A stretch of DNA of 64,000 nucleotides. Source: Micromonospora sp. LH3U1 (GTDB lineage: Bacteria > Actinomycetota > Actinomycetes > Mycobacteriales > Micromonosporaceae). Each line of letters opens with the position of its first letter. The first letter of the stretch is position 1. A program made the translations under genes and the position numbers. Below are positions 17,738 to 27,189 of this stretch, in pieces. The notes below the pieces were generated by a model. It did not search any database. It had not been told where the DNA came from and worked only from the letters and a program-made list of their open reading frames with translations. The stretch spans positions 1,054,001 to 1,118,000 of the forward strand of contig NZ_CP116936.1 in NCBI RefSeq assembly GCF_028475105.1, in the 5' to 3' direction.

Positions 17738-19174
17738 TCAGCCCTCGATGTTGTGCATGACGTGCTTGAGCCGGGTGTAGTCCTCCAGGCTGTAGACCGA
17801 CAGGTCCTTGCCGTGCCCGGAGTGCTTGAAGCCGCCGTGCGGCATCTCGGAGACGAACGGTATGTGCGTGTTGACCCAGACGCACCCGAAGTCCAGTCGC
17901 CGGGTCATCCGCATCGCCCGGCCGTGGTCCTTCGTCCAGACCGACGCCGACAGGCCGTAGTCGACGCCGTTGGCCCAGCGCACCGCCTCGTCCTCGTCGG
18001 TGAAGCGCTGCACGGTGATGACCGGGCCGAACACCTCGTCCTGGATGATCTCGTCGGCCTGGCGCAGCCCGGAGACCACGGTCGGCGCGTAGAAGTAGCC
18101 GCGCTCACCCTGTCGGGAGCCACCGGTCTGGATCGCCGCGTGGTCCGGCAGTCGGTCGACGAAGCCGCTGACCCGGGCGAGCTGGTTGGCGTTGTTCAGC
18201 GGACCGTAGAGCACGTCGGCGTCGTCCGGTGCGCCGGTCTTCGTGCCGCGGGCCTGCTCGGCGAGTGCCGCCACGAAGTCGTCGTGGATGCCCGGGCCGG
18301 CCAGCACCCGGGTGGCCGCGGTGCAGTCCTGCCCGGCGTTGAAGTAGCCACCCATCGCGATGGCCTCGGCCGCCGCCGCCACATCCGCGTCGTCGAAGAT
18401 CACCACCGGGGCCTTCCCGCCCAACTCCAGGTGGGTCCGCTTCAGGTCGGGGGCCGCCGCGGCGGCGACCTCCATGCCCGCGCGGGTCGAGCCGGTGATC
18501 GACACCAGCTGCGGGGTCGGGTGCGACACGAGGGTACGACCGGTGTCCCGGTCGCCGCAGACCACGTTGAACACCCCGGGCGGGAAGAACTCGGCGGCGA
18601 TCTCGGCGAGCAGCAGCGTCGACACCGGCGTGGTGTCCGACGGCTTGAGCACCACCGTGTTGCCCGCGGCGAGTGCCGGTGCGATCTTCCAGACCGCCAT
18701 CATCAGCGGGTAGTTCCAGGGGGTGACCTGGGCACAGACGCCGATCGGCTCGCGCCGTACGTACGAGGTGTGCCCCGCCATGTACTCCCCGGCGGACCGC
18801 CCCTCCAACATCCGGGCGGCGCCGGCGAAGAACCGGAACTGGTCCACCGCCGGCGGCAGCTCCTCCTCGGCGGTGAGCTGGCGCGGCTTGCCGGTGTTGC
18901 GGACCTCGGCGTCGACCAGCTCGGCAGCACGCGCCTCCACGGCGTCGGCGAGCTTGAGCAGCGCCCTCTGCCGCTCGGCCGGGGTGACCTCCCGCCAGCT
19001 CTCGAAGGCGGTGGCGGCGGCACTCATCGCCGCGTCCACGTCGGCGGGGCCGGAGACCGGGGCCTGGGCGAACACCTCACCCGTGCAGGGGTCGACCAGG
19101 TCGGCGTAGCCGCCATCGGCCGGATCGACGTAGGAGCCGTTGACGAAGTTGCGCAGCTGCTGCTGGTCACTCAT
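17738..19174 (-). CDS. Gamma-aminobutyraldehyde dehydrogenase-type ALDH
   Basis: A 478-residue aldehyde dehydrogenase with the oxyanion motif PWNYPL, the general-base glutamate in LELGGKAPV and the catalytic cysteine in NAGQDCTAATR. The NAGQDCTA form and the C-terminal GGFKHSGHGKDLS are typical of PatD/YdcW-like aminobutyraldehyde dehydrogenases. It oxidises 4-aminobutanal from putrescine to GABA with NAD. gabT follows at once on the same strand. The putative polyamine importer and oxidase at the left edge would supply its substrate, although they are 12 kb away. Confidence 0.85.
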   Translation of the reverse strand: MSDQQQLRNFVNGSYVDPADGGYADLVDPCTGEVFAQAPVSGPADVDAAMSAAATAFESWREVTPAERQRALLKLADAVEARAAELVDAEVRNTGKPRQLTAEEELPPAVDQFRFFAGAARMLEGRSAGEYMAGHTSYVRREPIGVCAQVTPWNYPLMMAVWKIAPALAAGNTVVLKPSDTTPVSTLLLAEIAAEFFPPGVFNVVCGDRDTGRTLVSHPTPQLVSITGSTRAGMEVAAAAAPDLKRTHLELGGKAPVVIFDDADVAAAAEAIAMGGYFNAGQDCTAATRVLAGPGIHDDFVAALAEQARGTKTGAPDDADVLYGPLNNANQLARVSGFVDRLPDHAAIQTGGSRQGERGYFYAPTVVSGLRQADEIIQDEVFGPVITVQRFTDEDEAVRWANGVDYGLSASVWTKDHGRAMRMTRRLDFGCVWVNTHIPFVSEMPHGGFKHSGHGKDLSVYSLEDYTRLKHVMHNIEG

Positions 19175-19304
19175 GACGAGATCACTCCGAGGGGGCCGGG
19201 GACGCGGTTCTGCGGCGGTTATCGCAATCTGTCTGCCATCTTCGCTACTGAATTCGCGGCAGACAAGGGTTCTGGCGACTGTTTCCGTCGGCTGCTCTCT
19301 CGTC

Positions 19305-19310
19305 TACGCT
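19305..19310 (+). promoter_or_regulatory. Candidate -10 box for a leaderless aldehyde dehydrogenase mRNA
   Basis: TACGCT ends seven bases before the GTG at 19318, and no Shine-Dalgarno is present in between. The 143-base spacer (19175-19317) separates divergent dehydrogenase genes and must hold both promoters. A -35 box is not clear. Confidence 0.45.
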
Positions 19311-19317
19311 GCTCGAC

Positions 19318-20757
19318 GTGGAGCCCGCAGCCTTCTTCGTCGCCTCCCGCCCCGCCACCGGCGAGGGGGAGTTGGCCGTCCACCACCCGTACGACGGGCG
19401 CCCGGTGGGGCGTACCACCCTCGCCACGCCCGACCAGGTCGAAGCCGCCATCGCCGCGGCGGCCGAGGTGGCCGCGCAGGCCGCGGCCCTGCCCGCGCAC
19501 GCCCGCGCGGCGGCCCTGGACCACGTGTCCCGACGGCTCGCCGAGCGCGCCGAAGAGGTCGCCGCCCTGATCACCGCGGAGAACGGCAAGCCGCTCAAGT
19601 GGGCGCGGGCCGAGGTGGGGCGGGCGGTGTCGACCTTCCGGTGGGCCGCCGAGGAAGCCCGACGCTTCTCCGGTGAGTTGCAACGACTCGACACGGACCC
19701 GGCCGCCGGCGGTCGGATCGCGCTGGTCCGGAGGGTGCCGAGAGGGCCGGTGCTCGGCATCACGCCGTTCAACTTTCCGCTCAACCTCGTCGCCCACAAG
19801 GTGGCACCGGCCATCGCCGTCGGCGCGCCGATCATCGTCAAGCCCGCACCCGCGACGCCCCTGTCCGCGCTGCTGCTCGGCGAGCTGTTGGCCGAGACCG
19901 ATCTTCCGGTCGGGATGTTCTCGGTGCTGCCGCTGCCCAACGACCGCGCCGCCGAGCTGGTCACCGACCCCCGGCTGCCGGTGGTGTCGTTCACCGGCTC
20001 CGGGCCGGTCGGCGCGGCCATCCGCCGCGAGGCGCCGGAGAAGCACGTGACGCTGGAGTTGGGCGGCAACGCGGCGGCCGTGATCTGCGCGGACTGGACG
20101 TCCGACGAGGACCTGGGCTTCGCCGCGCAGCGCATCGCGACGTTCGCCAACTACCAGGCCGGCCAGTCGTGCATCGCCGTCCAGCGGGTGTACGTGCACC
20201 ACGCGCTCTACGCCGACTTTCTGCCCCGGCTGGTGGCGGCGGTGCGGGGGCTGCGTACCGGAGACCCCGCCTCGGAGCTGACGGACGTCGGGCCGATGGT
20301 GTCCGAGGACGCGGCCCGCCGGGTCGAGACGTGGGTGGCCGAGGCGGTCACCGCCGGTGCCACCGTCGAGGTGGGCGGCGAGCGCGACGGCGCGACGTAC
20401 CCCCCGACCGTGCTCACCGGCGTGCCGGCCACGGCCAAGGTCCTCGCCGAGGAGGTCTTCGGGCCTGTGCTGGTGGTCGCCCCGGTCGCCGACGACCAGG
20501 CCGCGTTCACCGCGGTCAACGATTCGGCGTACGGATTGCAGGCCGGCGTGTTCACCCACCGCCTGGACGTCGCCTTCTCCGCCGCCCGCACACTCGAGGT
20601 GGGCGGGGTGATCGTCGGCGACGTGCCGTCCTACCGCGCCGACCAGATGCCGTACGGCGGGGTGAAGGGCAGTGGCGTCGGCCGGGAGGGGTTGCGCAGC
20701 GCGATGGACGACTACACCGAACCCCGGGTCATGGTGCTGACCGGCCTCGCCCTGTGA
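19318..20757 (+). CDS. Aldehyde dehydrogenase family protein
   Basis: A 479-residue dehydrogenase of the glyceraldehyde-3-phosphate/phosphonoacetaldehyde dehydrogenase-like branch. It has TPFNFPLN (oxyanion hole), LELGGNAA (general base) and the catalytic cysteine in QAGQSCIAVQR. Branch members use short or phosphorylated aldehydes, sometimes methylmalonate semialdehyde. The substrate cannot be read from the sequence. It diverges from the gamma-aminobutyraldehyde dehydrogenase, so a role in taking succinate semialdehyde onward is possible but unproven. The start is leaderless-like. Confidence 0.85.
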   Translation: MEPAAFFVASRPATGEGELAVHHPYDGRPVGRTTLATPDQVEAAIAAAAEVAAQAAALPAHARAAALDHVSRRLAERAEEVAALITAENGKPLKWARAEVGRAVSTFRWAAEEARRFSGELQRLDTDPAAGGRIALVRRVPRGPVLGITPFNFPLNLVAHKVAPAIAVGAPIIVKPAPATPLSALLLGELLAETDLPVGMFSVLPLPNDRAAELVTDPRLPVVSFTGSGPVGAAIRREAPEKHVTLELGGNAAAVICADWTSDEDLGFAAQRIATFANYQAGQSCIAVQRVYVHHALYADFLPRLVAAVRGLRTGDPASELTDVGPMVSEDAARRVETWVAEAVTAGATVEVGGERDGATYPPTVLTGVPATAKVLAEEVFGPVLVVAPVADDQAAFTAVNDSAYGLQAGVFTHRLDVAFSAARTLEVGGVIVGDVPSYRADQMPYGGVKGSGVGREGLRSAMDDYTEPRVMVLTGLAL

Positions 20758-20770
20758 GCGGCTTCGTGCT

Positions 20771-22012
20771 CTAGTCGGCCTGCCAGGTGCCGTCGTCGCG
20801 AACCCTCGCGGGGGCGCGGCCGAGCAGCAGAGTCGTCAGCGCGGCGTCGATGGTGTCGCCGAGGAACCACTCACCGGCCTGGTCGAGCGCGAAGACCCGG
20901 CCGCGCTCGTCCACCGCCAGGATGCTGTCCTGCTGCTCGGTGCCGATCGGGAAGAGTCGCGCGCCGAGCACCGCGCCGAAGTCCGCGAGCGTGTCGGCGG
21001 TGTGCGCGATGGTGTGCGGGCGGATGTCGAAACGGGAGATCCACACCTGCTCGCCCCGGCCGCGGCGGGCACCGACCAGGCTGGGGAACGCGGTCAGCGC
21101 CTCCACGGCGGCGGGAAAGACCGTGTGCTGGTGGGTCAGCCCCGGCACCGCGGTGACATCCCGCACGGCTGCGGCGGCCATGATCTGGTCCCCGATGTGG
21201 GGATGCCACCCGGCCGCGACCAGAGCGTTGGCGACCTCCGCCGGGAAGCGTCCAGGATCGGGGTCGGGCTGCGCCGGCGCCCGCCAGGTTTCGGTGTAGG
21301 CCCGAGCCGACTCCGGCAGGACGTTGGCGCGCACCAGGAAGGTGATGCACGAGTCGCAGGGCAGCTCGGCGGGGCCACCAGCGGGATCACCCGGCTCACG
21401 GATCCGGACGATCTCGAACGGGGCGTCCTCCAGCAAGGCCGCTGCTTCGGCCCGACCCATCGGCGCGATGCCCTCGGCGGCCCGGCGGTGGTCGTATTCG
21501 TGCAGCACGTCGGAGACCACGATCAGCTCGGCGTGAGCTTCCCCGCCACGGACCAGATCGCCAGGGGGCAGCTGGTCCAGATAGGTGCGGACGAGCGGGT
21601 GATGGTTCAGCGGCACCCCGCCCTTCGCGCCCTGGGCCGTCCAGATTCGTCCGTCGATGGTCAGCTGCGCGGCGGTGTTCGGGGTAGCTGACCGATGGAT
21701 TTCCCGGGCCAGCAGACTGGACGGATCGACAGTCCGGGGAGCGGTCGGCCCCGCGGGCTGGCTGCGCCGGTACAACTCGGCCACCACCGTGCTCGGCACC
21801 CGGGGCCAGGTGGTGACCTTGCCGGTCTGCTTGTCGATGACGCTCGTCGGGAGGTCGCCAGGGACCGTGCGTACCTCGGTGGGCACGACTGACGTGATGA
21901 CGTAGCCGAGGTCGAACTCGTCGACCATCGGCGTGCACTCGTGGCCGAGGCGCTGCGAATCACGGCGAGCCCAGGTGGCCGCGAGCTGCTCGGCCTGTCG
22001 ACGGTCGATCAC
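20771..22012 (-). CDS. Fusion of Imm35-like, YwqJ-like deaminase and SUKH-3-like domains
   Basis: A 413-residue protein with three parts. Residues 1-85 resemble immunity protein 35 (FDLGYVI, then VIDKQTGKV). Residues about 100-235 are a YwqJ-like deaminase of the cytidine-deaminase fold, with zinc/catalytic motifs His160-Ala-Glu162 and Pro218-Cys219-Asp-Ser-Cys222. Residues about 255-400 have the SUKH-3 pattern (VANALVAAGWHP, FDIRPHTIAHTADTL, LFPIGTEQQDSILAVDERGRVFAL). The first and last types are toxin-immunity folds and the middle is a toxin fold, so one chain seems to hold both. No secretion signal is seen. It diverges from the YbaB/WXG/toxin operon across 78 bases. Domain names are from pattern recognition. 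Confidence 0.7.
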   Translation of the reverse strand: MIDRRQAEQLAATWARRDSQRLGHECTPMVDEFDLGYVITSVVPTEVRTVPGDLPTSVIDKQTGKVTTWPRVPSTVVAELYRRSQPAGPTAPRTVDPSSLLAREIHRSATPNTAAQLTIDGRIWTAQGAKGGVPLNHHPLVRTYLDQLPPGDLVRGGEAHAELIVVSDVLHEYDHRRAAEGIAPMGRAEAAALLEDAPFEIVRIREPGDPAGGPAELPCDSCITFLVRANVLPESARAYTETWRAPAQPDPDPGRFPAEVANALVAAGWHPHIGDQIMAAAAVRDVTAVPGLTHQHTVFPAAVEALTAFPSLVGARRGRGEQVWISRFDIRPHTIAHTADTLADFGAVLGARLFPIGTEQQDSILAVDERGRVFALDQAGEWFLGDTIDAALTTLLLGRAPARVRDDGTWQAD

Positions 22013-22090
22013 GCACTGAAACTACCGGACTACACGAATCGATGGCGGCCGGTATGGTGCTGCTCTACCGACGGTGACGGGAGGGCGGCG

Positions 22091-22513
22091 GTGAGCGAAC
22101 ACGTGGACCGGGGCGCCAATCGTGAGCTAAGGGCCCGATTCGACGACGTGTACGGGCAATACCAGCAGCTCAGGTCCGGTTTGGACACCCTGCAGGCGCG
22201 GCTCGCCGAGCTGCGGGTGACCCGACGGTCGGCCGACGGGCAGGTGACGGCGACAGTGGGCGCCCAGGGCCAGTTGATCGAGGTCGAGCTGGCACCCGCC
22301 GTCTACCGGGACCGGGACGCCGGCGCGCTCAGCCGAAAAATCACCGAAACAGTCCGCACCGCCGCGACCGCCGCCGCCGACGCCACCCGCGACCTCGTCG
22401 CCGAGAGCATGCCGACCGGCTCCGGGTCGGTGGACTTCCTGCGTACTGGAGATTACGGCGCGCTGCTCGGCCGCGCCGATGCCGTGCTCGGCAGGGGCGA
22501 GGGGACGGCATGA
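22091..22513 (+). CDS. YbaB/EbfC-family protein of a T7SS effector cassette
   Basis: A 140-residue protein. An N-terminal coiled coil (residues about 10-50) leads into the YbaB-like strand region, with [18 protein letters not shown] and a helical C-terminus. Classic YbaB binds DNA as a dimer; actinomycetes also carry divergent copies next to WXG100 genes and polymorphic toxins, where they may act as chaperones or structural partners. The GTG at 22091 follows GGGAGG. Its stop overlaps the next start (ATGA). Confidence 0.75.
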   Translation: MSEHVDRGANRELRARFDDVYGQYQQLRSGLDTLQARLAELRVTRRSADGQVTATVGAQGQLIEVELAPAVYRDRDAGALSRKITETVRTAATAAADATRDLVAESMPTGSGSVDFLRTGDYGALLGRADAVLGRGEGTA

Positions 22514-22842
22514 CCGACGGGCAGCTCTGGCTCGACCCGTCCCGGGCCCGCCGGGGCGGTGCCGACCTGGCACTCGCCGGCGAGGCCGTGACGGCCCGTC
22601 GGGCGGCGGAAGGCGGTGCGATCGAGGCCGCCAGCGGTGCCAGGCCATGGGGTCGTGACGACATCGGCGCCGCCTTCGAGCGTAACTACCGCGGGTTCGA
22701 GCAGACCGTGCTGCGGGCCTGGGCGGGCGTCGGGCACCGGCTCACCGAGCTGGGCGGCGACGTGGTTGGAGCCGTCGATGCGAGCGTGCAGACCGACGGG
22801 GCCAGCGCCGCCCGGTTCGGTCGGGCCGCCGACCAGCGCTGA
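22510..22842 (+). CDS. WXG100-like (ESX secretion-associated) small helical protein
   Basis: A 110-residue, mostly helical protein. A PWGRDD turn near residue 47, in place of the usual WxG, and the sequence NYRGFE soon after (matching the YxxxD/E secretion signal) suggest a type VII secretion substrate or partner. It lies between the YbaB-like gene (overlapping start) and the large toxin gene (15 bases on), the place where actinomycete effector cassettes carry a small helical partner of the effector N-terminus. The family assignment is by context and pattern. Confidence 0.6.
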   Translation: MTDGQLWLDPSRARRGGADLALAGEAVTARRAAEGGAIEAASGARPWGRDDIGAAFERNYRGFEQTVLRAWAGVGHRLTELGGDVVGAVDASVQTDGASAARFGRAADQR

Positions 22843-22857
22843 CGGCCGGCGATCCCG

Positions 22858-25800
22858 ATGAGCGTGCTGCCGAGCCCGATTCCGCATCCACTCGACTACA
22901 CACCCTGGGACGTGCCGGGCTGGATCTACAACGCCCTCGACTGGGTGGTCGGCGTGCAGTGGCCGGAGGGCAACGAGCGGGCCGTCTGGGACGTCGCCGA
23001 CCAGTGGTACGCCGTCGCCTCCGTACTCGCCGGCCCACACGCTGATGCGGCTGCGGCCGCCGTCGAGGTGCACAGCGGGTACGGCGGCGTCGGTGCGGTC
23101 GACGCGGCGTTCGAGGCGGCCTGGCGGGGGATCGCCGAAGGCGCCGAGGCGCCGCTACCTGTGCTGCTCGCGGTCACCGCCGACCTTGGCCGGCTTGTCG
23201 AGGAGTGCGGCTGCGACATCGAGGGCGCCAAACTGGAAGTCTGGATCGAGCTGGGCATCCTGGTCGTCGAGCTGCTCTCGGTGGCGGTGGTGGCGGTGCT
23301 CACGGCCGGGGCCGCCACGCCGGCCGCCGGTGCGGCGATCACCGCGACCCGGTTGCTGGTCCAACAGATCTTCAAACGGCTGATGGGCCAACTGGCCAGC
23401 AAATCCCTCAAACACGGGCTCAAGGAGGCCGGCGAGCGAGCCGCCAAGGAGGTCGCGCGGGGTGGCGTGCGCGGGCTCGCCAAGCGCGCCGCCCGTGAAG
23501 GGGCGGAGGAGGCCGCCGAAGAAGCCGGGGTCACCCTGGCCACCCAGGCGTACCAGAACTCCACCGGGCGGGCGCACGGCCTGGACCTGACCGACCTCGG
23601 CGCGTCGGCGGTCGGCGGGCTCGCCGGCGGGGCCGTGGCACCGCTGGCCGGTCTGGGCCGGCACGCGACCGGGCGAGCGGCGCGAGTCGGGGAACATCTG
23701 GGGCGGGAGATGACCGGCGAGGTGCTCGCCGAGAGCGCCGCCAGCCTCGCCACCGGTCAGGGTATGACCTCGGTGGAGGACGTGGCACGCGCCGCCGCGT
23801 CCGGGGCCACCGGCTCGGCCACCGGCCAGACCGATCACGCGTTACGTGCCCGGCTCGACGCCCAGGCCAACGCCCTCACCGGGGCTCCACTCGCCGGCCC
23901 CTCCCTTCCTTCCGTGGCACCTCTCGCGGGCGATTCGGCGTCCTCTGCGTCTGCCTCTACCGGGGCTGCGTTCACGGCGGCTTCGCCTCCGGTGGCCGCG
24001 AGTGTGGCGGCAGCGGACGACGTGGTTCTGTCCCCGGTTGTTCCAATGCAGGCGGCGGCGGTCGCCACGTCGTCGCCGGACCAGGTGGTGGTGCTGCTGC
24101 CGCCCACCAACGACTCCAACGTGAACGGGCCGTCGCCGCTGCCGGTCGGCGCACTCTCCGACGCGGACGTTGCTGAGCGTTCGCTGCGTCCGTCCGAATC
24201 GATGCCGTCCACGGACGGGCCTCTCACAGAGCGGGCCGGCACAGCGCACCCGGTGGCCGCGGACCCGACGCTTCCCCCGGTGGCGGCCGACCCGACGCTC
24301 TCATCGGTGGCGGCCGACCCGACGCATTCGTCGGCGGGCACCGATCCGAGGCTCTCGTCGGTGGCGGCCGATCCGACGCTCTCGTCCGTGGCCGCACCCG
24401 TGGCCGGGACCCTCGAACCGACCAGTGGGCCGGCCACCGGTGTCACGCCGGGCCAGCACGCCGCCACCTCAGCCCCAACCGCCTGGTCTCCGTCGACTGC
24501 CACGCCAGCGCCGACGACCACCCCCGGGCCGACAGTGCCGGTCACGTTCGCCGCCCCGACCGCGACCAACGGCCCGCTGCCGGGCACCAACACTGCACCG
24601 GCGGTGGGCCGATACGCCGTGCCAGCGCGCGTCCCGACGCCGGAGACGCTCGCACCGGTACGAGCGCCGGCCCATCCGGCTCGGGGCAGGGCGTCGATCC
24701 CCGTCGACGTGGCGGCGTTCGGCGATCCGTCGGTGCCCACACCCGACACCGACGCCTGGTACGCGGCGCAGTGGGCCGCCGAGGCGGAAGCCGCCGAGCG
24801 GCGGCGCTACCAGGGCCACTACGAGTCGCAGCGGACCGGATTCGAGAACAGTCGCCGGCAGGCAGAGGCCGCTCGAATGCGCGCCCGGGCGGCGGAGCAC
24901 GATCGCAGGGCCGTCGAATACTCCGCCTATGCCCGACAGTTGCACCAAGCCGGCCACCGGCAGTGGGCCGATGGCTGGCAGCGGGCCGCGAACGACGAGA
25001 CACGCGCGTACGGCCAATGGCGTGACCTCGCAGACGCGGTGCTGGCCGGCACCACGGCGCCACTGGTCGTGGACATCGGCGCCGCCACCTTCGAACACGC
25101 CAACAGGGACGTGGGTGCACTCGCGCTCGGCGCGGTGGAGACCACCGGTCCATCCCGCCTCACCGGCGACGCCGATCCCCCGCCGATCGATGACTCCCGG
25201 CCGTACGGGCGGCCCGGAGGACTGCGCCCACCGCTCGCCCTGCACCAGGTCGACGTCGAACGGCAGATGCCCCGCGAGTCGGACGGCACCGTCACACGCA
25301 CCGCCGACCCCCGACAGGGAGGCTGGTTCCGGCTCCTGAACGACGGAGGCCCCGCGGCCGACGCCACCCGGGGCATCAACTGCCTGGACTGCACGCTGTC
25401 GTTGTTCGAGACCTGGGTGCACGGGCGGCCCCGGGTGTCCGCGCCGCGTACCTTCGACGGCTACCTGGACGGCGACATCCAACGCCCCATCCGTGGTGAG
25501 GCAGGCGGCCCGGGCCGGGTCGAGGACGTGACCGGCGGGCGCTTCCAGCAACTCCTCGCCCCGCCGTCCGACCAGCGCCCGCACGCCGAGCAGGCGCGGC
25601 AGGCCGCCGATCGGGGCTTCCGCAACCTGCACGACCAGCTGCTGCTGGGAGGCCACGGCAGCTACGCGTTCCTGGTCACCGAGTGGCCACACGGCGGTTC
25701 GCACGCCTGGGTGGCGCTCAACCAGAACGGCACGGTGCTCTACGTCGACCCGCAGAACGGGGTGGTCCGGGACCGGCCGTTGTACCCCGACGTGGTCGGC

Positions 25801-27189
25801 ATTGACGCGCTGGTGCTGAGCGGGGACGGCCGGCCGATGCCGCTCGGAGGGCTTCCCCGGGGCCGGTTCAGCGAGCGACCCGACCTGCCGGACCACCCGC
25901 CGACCGAGGACGACAGCGGCCACGGTGACCCGTACATCAACCGGATGTACCTGCTGCTGGACGGCCCCGGGTCGGCCCCGTCATCGCAGGACGCCGACCC
26001 CGCCGAGACCTCGTCCGGAGTTGCTCGGGACCAGCCCTCACCGAGTGGCGGCCCGGCACGCGTCGTCTCGGTGGCCGGCAGTCTGGACGAGATCTTCGCG
26101 GCCGGAGTGAGTCCCGTCGAGTTCGCGACGGCGATCGACCCACCTGCGCTCCGTCGGCTGGTACCGGATCTGGACGAGGCGTCGGCCCGCGATGTGGCGC
26201 GGCTGTTCGCCGACGTCCGGGTTCGCGACATGCTCGACCGAGCCCGGAGGGAGCCGCCCGCGAACGAGCCGGAACTGGCCGAGAGCCTGGCCCGGCAGTT
26301 GGTGCGGCATCCAGATTTGGCGCGCCTGATCCTGTCCACGCCCGAACTCGCGAACTCGCTGACCGCACGCCCGTTGACGCTGTATCACCTGGCCAGCCAT
26401 CAGCAGGCCATTGATGTCCTCGCCGAGGTGCTCGACGACGTCGCCCAACAGGAGGCACTGGGACAGGGAGGGGCCCGCCGGCAAGTGCCTCAACCAGAGC
26501 CGACACTGCTCACCGACGAGCAGTTGAGGATCAGCGCAAGTATTCAGGTGCGCCGGGGACCGGTTGCGCAGGCAGGGTTCGACGGTGTTCGACGCGACGA
26601 CGCCGCCTACCGGAGGTGCTACCTCGACAATCTTTACTCGGCGGCGCTAGAGGCGCAGGCCGATTTGAATCAGCTAGCAGTGTCCCTAGCCAATGTCGAT
26701 GGTCTTCGCGTCGGAGAGCCCGGCTGGCGTCCTCAGCCGAAGGACCGACGGCGAGCTGAGGACAAGGTGAACAAGTATCAGGGCGATGCGTCGAAGTTGC
26801 TCGATCTCGCGGCCGCGAAGGTCGAGTTCCGCTGTCTCGACGATCTCTACGCCGCCCTCGGGCGAATACGTGACCACCCTGACGTCGTGATCGTGAGTTG
26901 CCAGGACCGGTTCATGTCTCCCGAAGACAGCGGCTACCGGGACGTGCAACTCGTACTGCGGACACGGAACGAACACCTCGCCGAGTTTCGTCTGCACCTG
27001 GCCGCGCTCGACGCGATCGCGGTCTGGGAGCATGCGTTGTATGAGGTGCGCCGCGATGTGGATGCCTTGGCCCGAATCGAGGGTCGAGCTTTGACGAGGC
27101 GCGAGGGAGCGATCGCAGATGGAATCCTCCGTCGCGAGCAACAGTTGTTTTGGCAGGCGCTGCAGTCGACCTACGAGGGGAACGCTTGA
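22858..27189 (+). CDS. Large polymorphic toxin with Tox-PL (papain-fold) and RelA/SpoT-like domains
   Basis: A 1443-residue effector. Residues 1-110 match the CpnT-like WXG100 head of ESX toxins (WPEGNERAVWDVADQWYAVA). Then come a hydrophobic stretch (about 130-170), a low-complexity linker (about 350-620) with five copies of a 9-residue repeat, and a basic coiled region (about 640-730). A papain-fold Tox-PL glutamine-deamidase domain follows with Cys842 (GINCLDCTLSLFETW), His949 (GGSHAWVALNQ) and Asp964 (YVDPQNG). The last 150 residues resemble a RelA/SpoT synthetase domain: KYQGDASKLLDL with Asp1316, SGYRDVQLVL with Tyr1360, LAEFRLHL with Glu1376. So it appears to carry two toxic modules. 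The usual DLxR arginine and ELQ glutamine of Rel domains are changed. Confidence 0.75.
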   Translation: MSVLPSPIPHPLDYTPWDVPGWIYNALDWVVGVQWPEGNERAVWDVADQWYAVASVLAGPHADAAAAAVEVHSGYGGVGAVDAAFEAAWRGIAEGAEAPLPVLLAVTADLGRLVEECGCDIEGAKLEVWIELGILVVELLSVAVVAVLTAGAATPAAGAAITATRLLVQQIFKRLMGQLASKSLKHGLKEAGERAAKEVARGGVRGLAKRAAREGAEEAAEEAGVTLATQAYQNSTGRAHGLDLTDLGASAVGGLAGGAVAPLAGLGRHATGRAARVGEHLGREMTGEVLAESAASLATGQGMTSVEDVARAAASGATGSATGQTDHALRARLDAQANALTGAPLAGPSLPSVAPLAGDSASSASASTGAAFTAASPPVAASVAAADDVVLSPVVPMQAAAVATSSPDQVVVLLPPTNDSNVNGPSPLPVGALSDADVAERSLRPSESMPSTDGPLTERAGTAHPVAADPTLPPVAADPTLSSVAADPTHSSAGTDPRLSSVAADPTLSSVAAPVAGTLEPTSGPATGVTPGQHAATSAPTAWSPSTATPAPTTTPGPTVPVTFAAPTATNGPLPGTNTAPAVGRYAVPARVPTPETLAPVRAPAHPARGRASIPVDVAAFGDPSVPTPDTDAWYAAQWAAEAEAAERRRYQGHYESQRTGFENSRRQAEAARMRARAAEHDRRAVEYSAYARQLHQAGHRQWADGWQRAANDETRAYGQWRDLADAVLAGTTAPLVVDIGAATFEHANRDVGALALGAVETTGPSRLTGDADPPPIDDSRPYGRPGGLRPPLALHQVDVERQMPRESDGTVTRTADPRQGGWFRLLNDGGPAADATRGINCLDCTLSLFETWVHGRPRVSAPRTFDGYLDGDIQRPIRGEAGGPGRVEDVTGGRFQQLLAPPSDQRPHAEQARQAADRGFRNLHDQLLLGGHGSYAFLVTEWPHGGSHAWVALNQNGTVLYVDPQNGVVRDRPLYPDVVGIDALVLSGDGRPMPLGGLPRGRFSERPDLPDHPPTEDDSGHGDPYINRMYLLLDGPGSAPSSQDADPAETSSGVARDQPSPSGGPARVVSVAGSLDEIFAAGVSPVEFATAIDPPALRRLVPDLDEASARDVARLFADVRVRDMLDRARREPPANEPELAESLARQLVRHPDLARLILSTPELANSLTARPLTLYHLASHQQAIDVLAEVLDDVAQQEALGQGGARRQVPQPEPTLLTDEQLRISASIQVRRGPVAQAGFDGVRRDDAAYRRCYLDNLYSAALEAQADLNQLAVSLANVDGLRVGEPGWRPQPKDRRRAEDKVNKYQGDASKLLDLAAAKVEFRCLDDLYAALGRIRDHPDVVIVSCQDRFMSPEDSGYRDVQLVLRTRNEHLAEFRLHLAALDAIAVWEHALYEVRRDVDALARIEGRALTRREGAIADGILRREQQLFWQALQSTYEGNA
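24253..24387 (+). repeat. 27-base in-frame tandem repeat in the toxin linker
   Basis: Five tandem copies encode variants of the nonapeptide VAADPTLSS, starting at residue 466 of the toxin. Such repeats can change copy number by slippage without breaking the frame and would alter only linker length. Confidence 0.85.
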
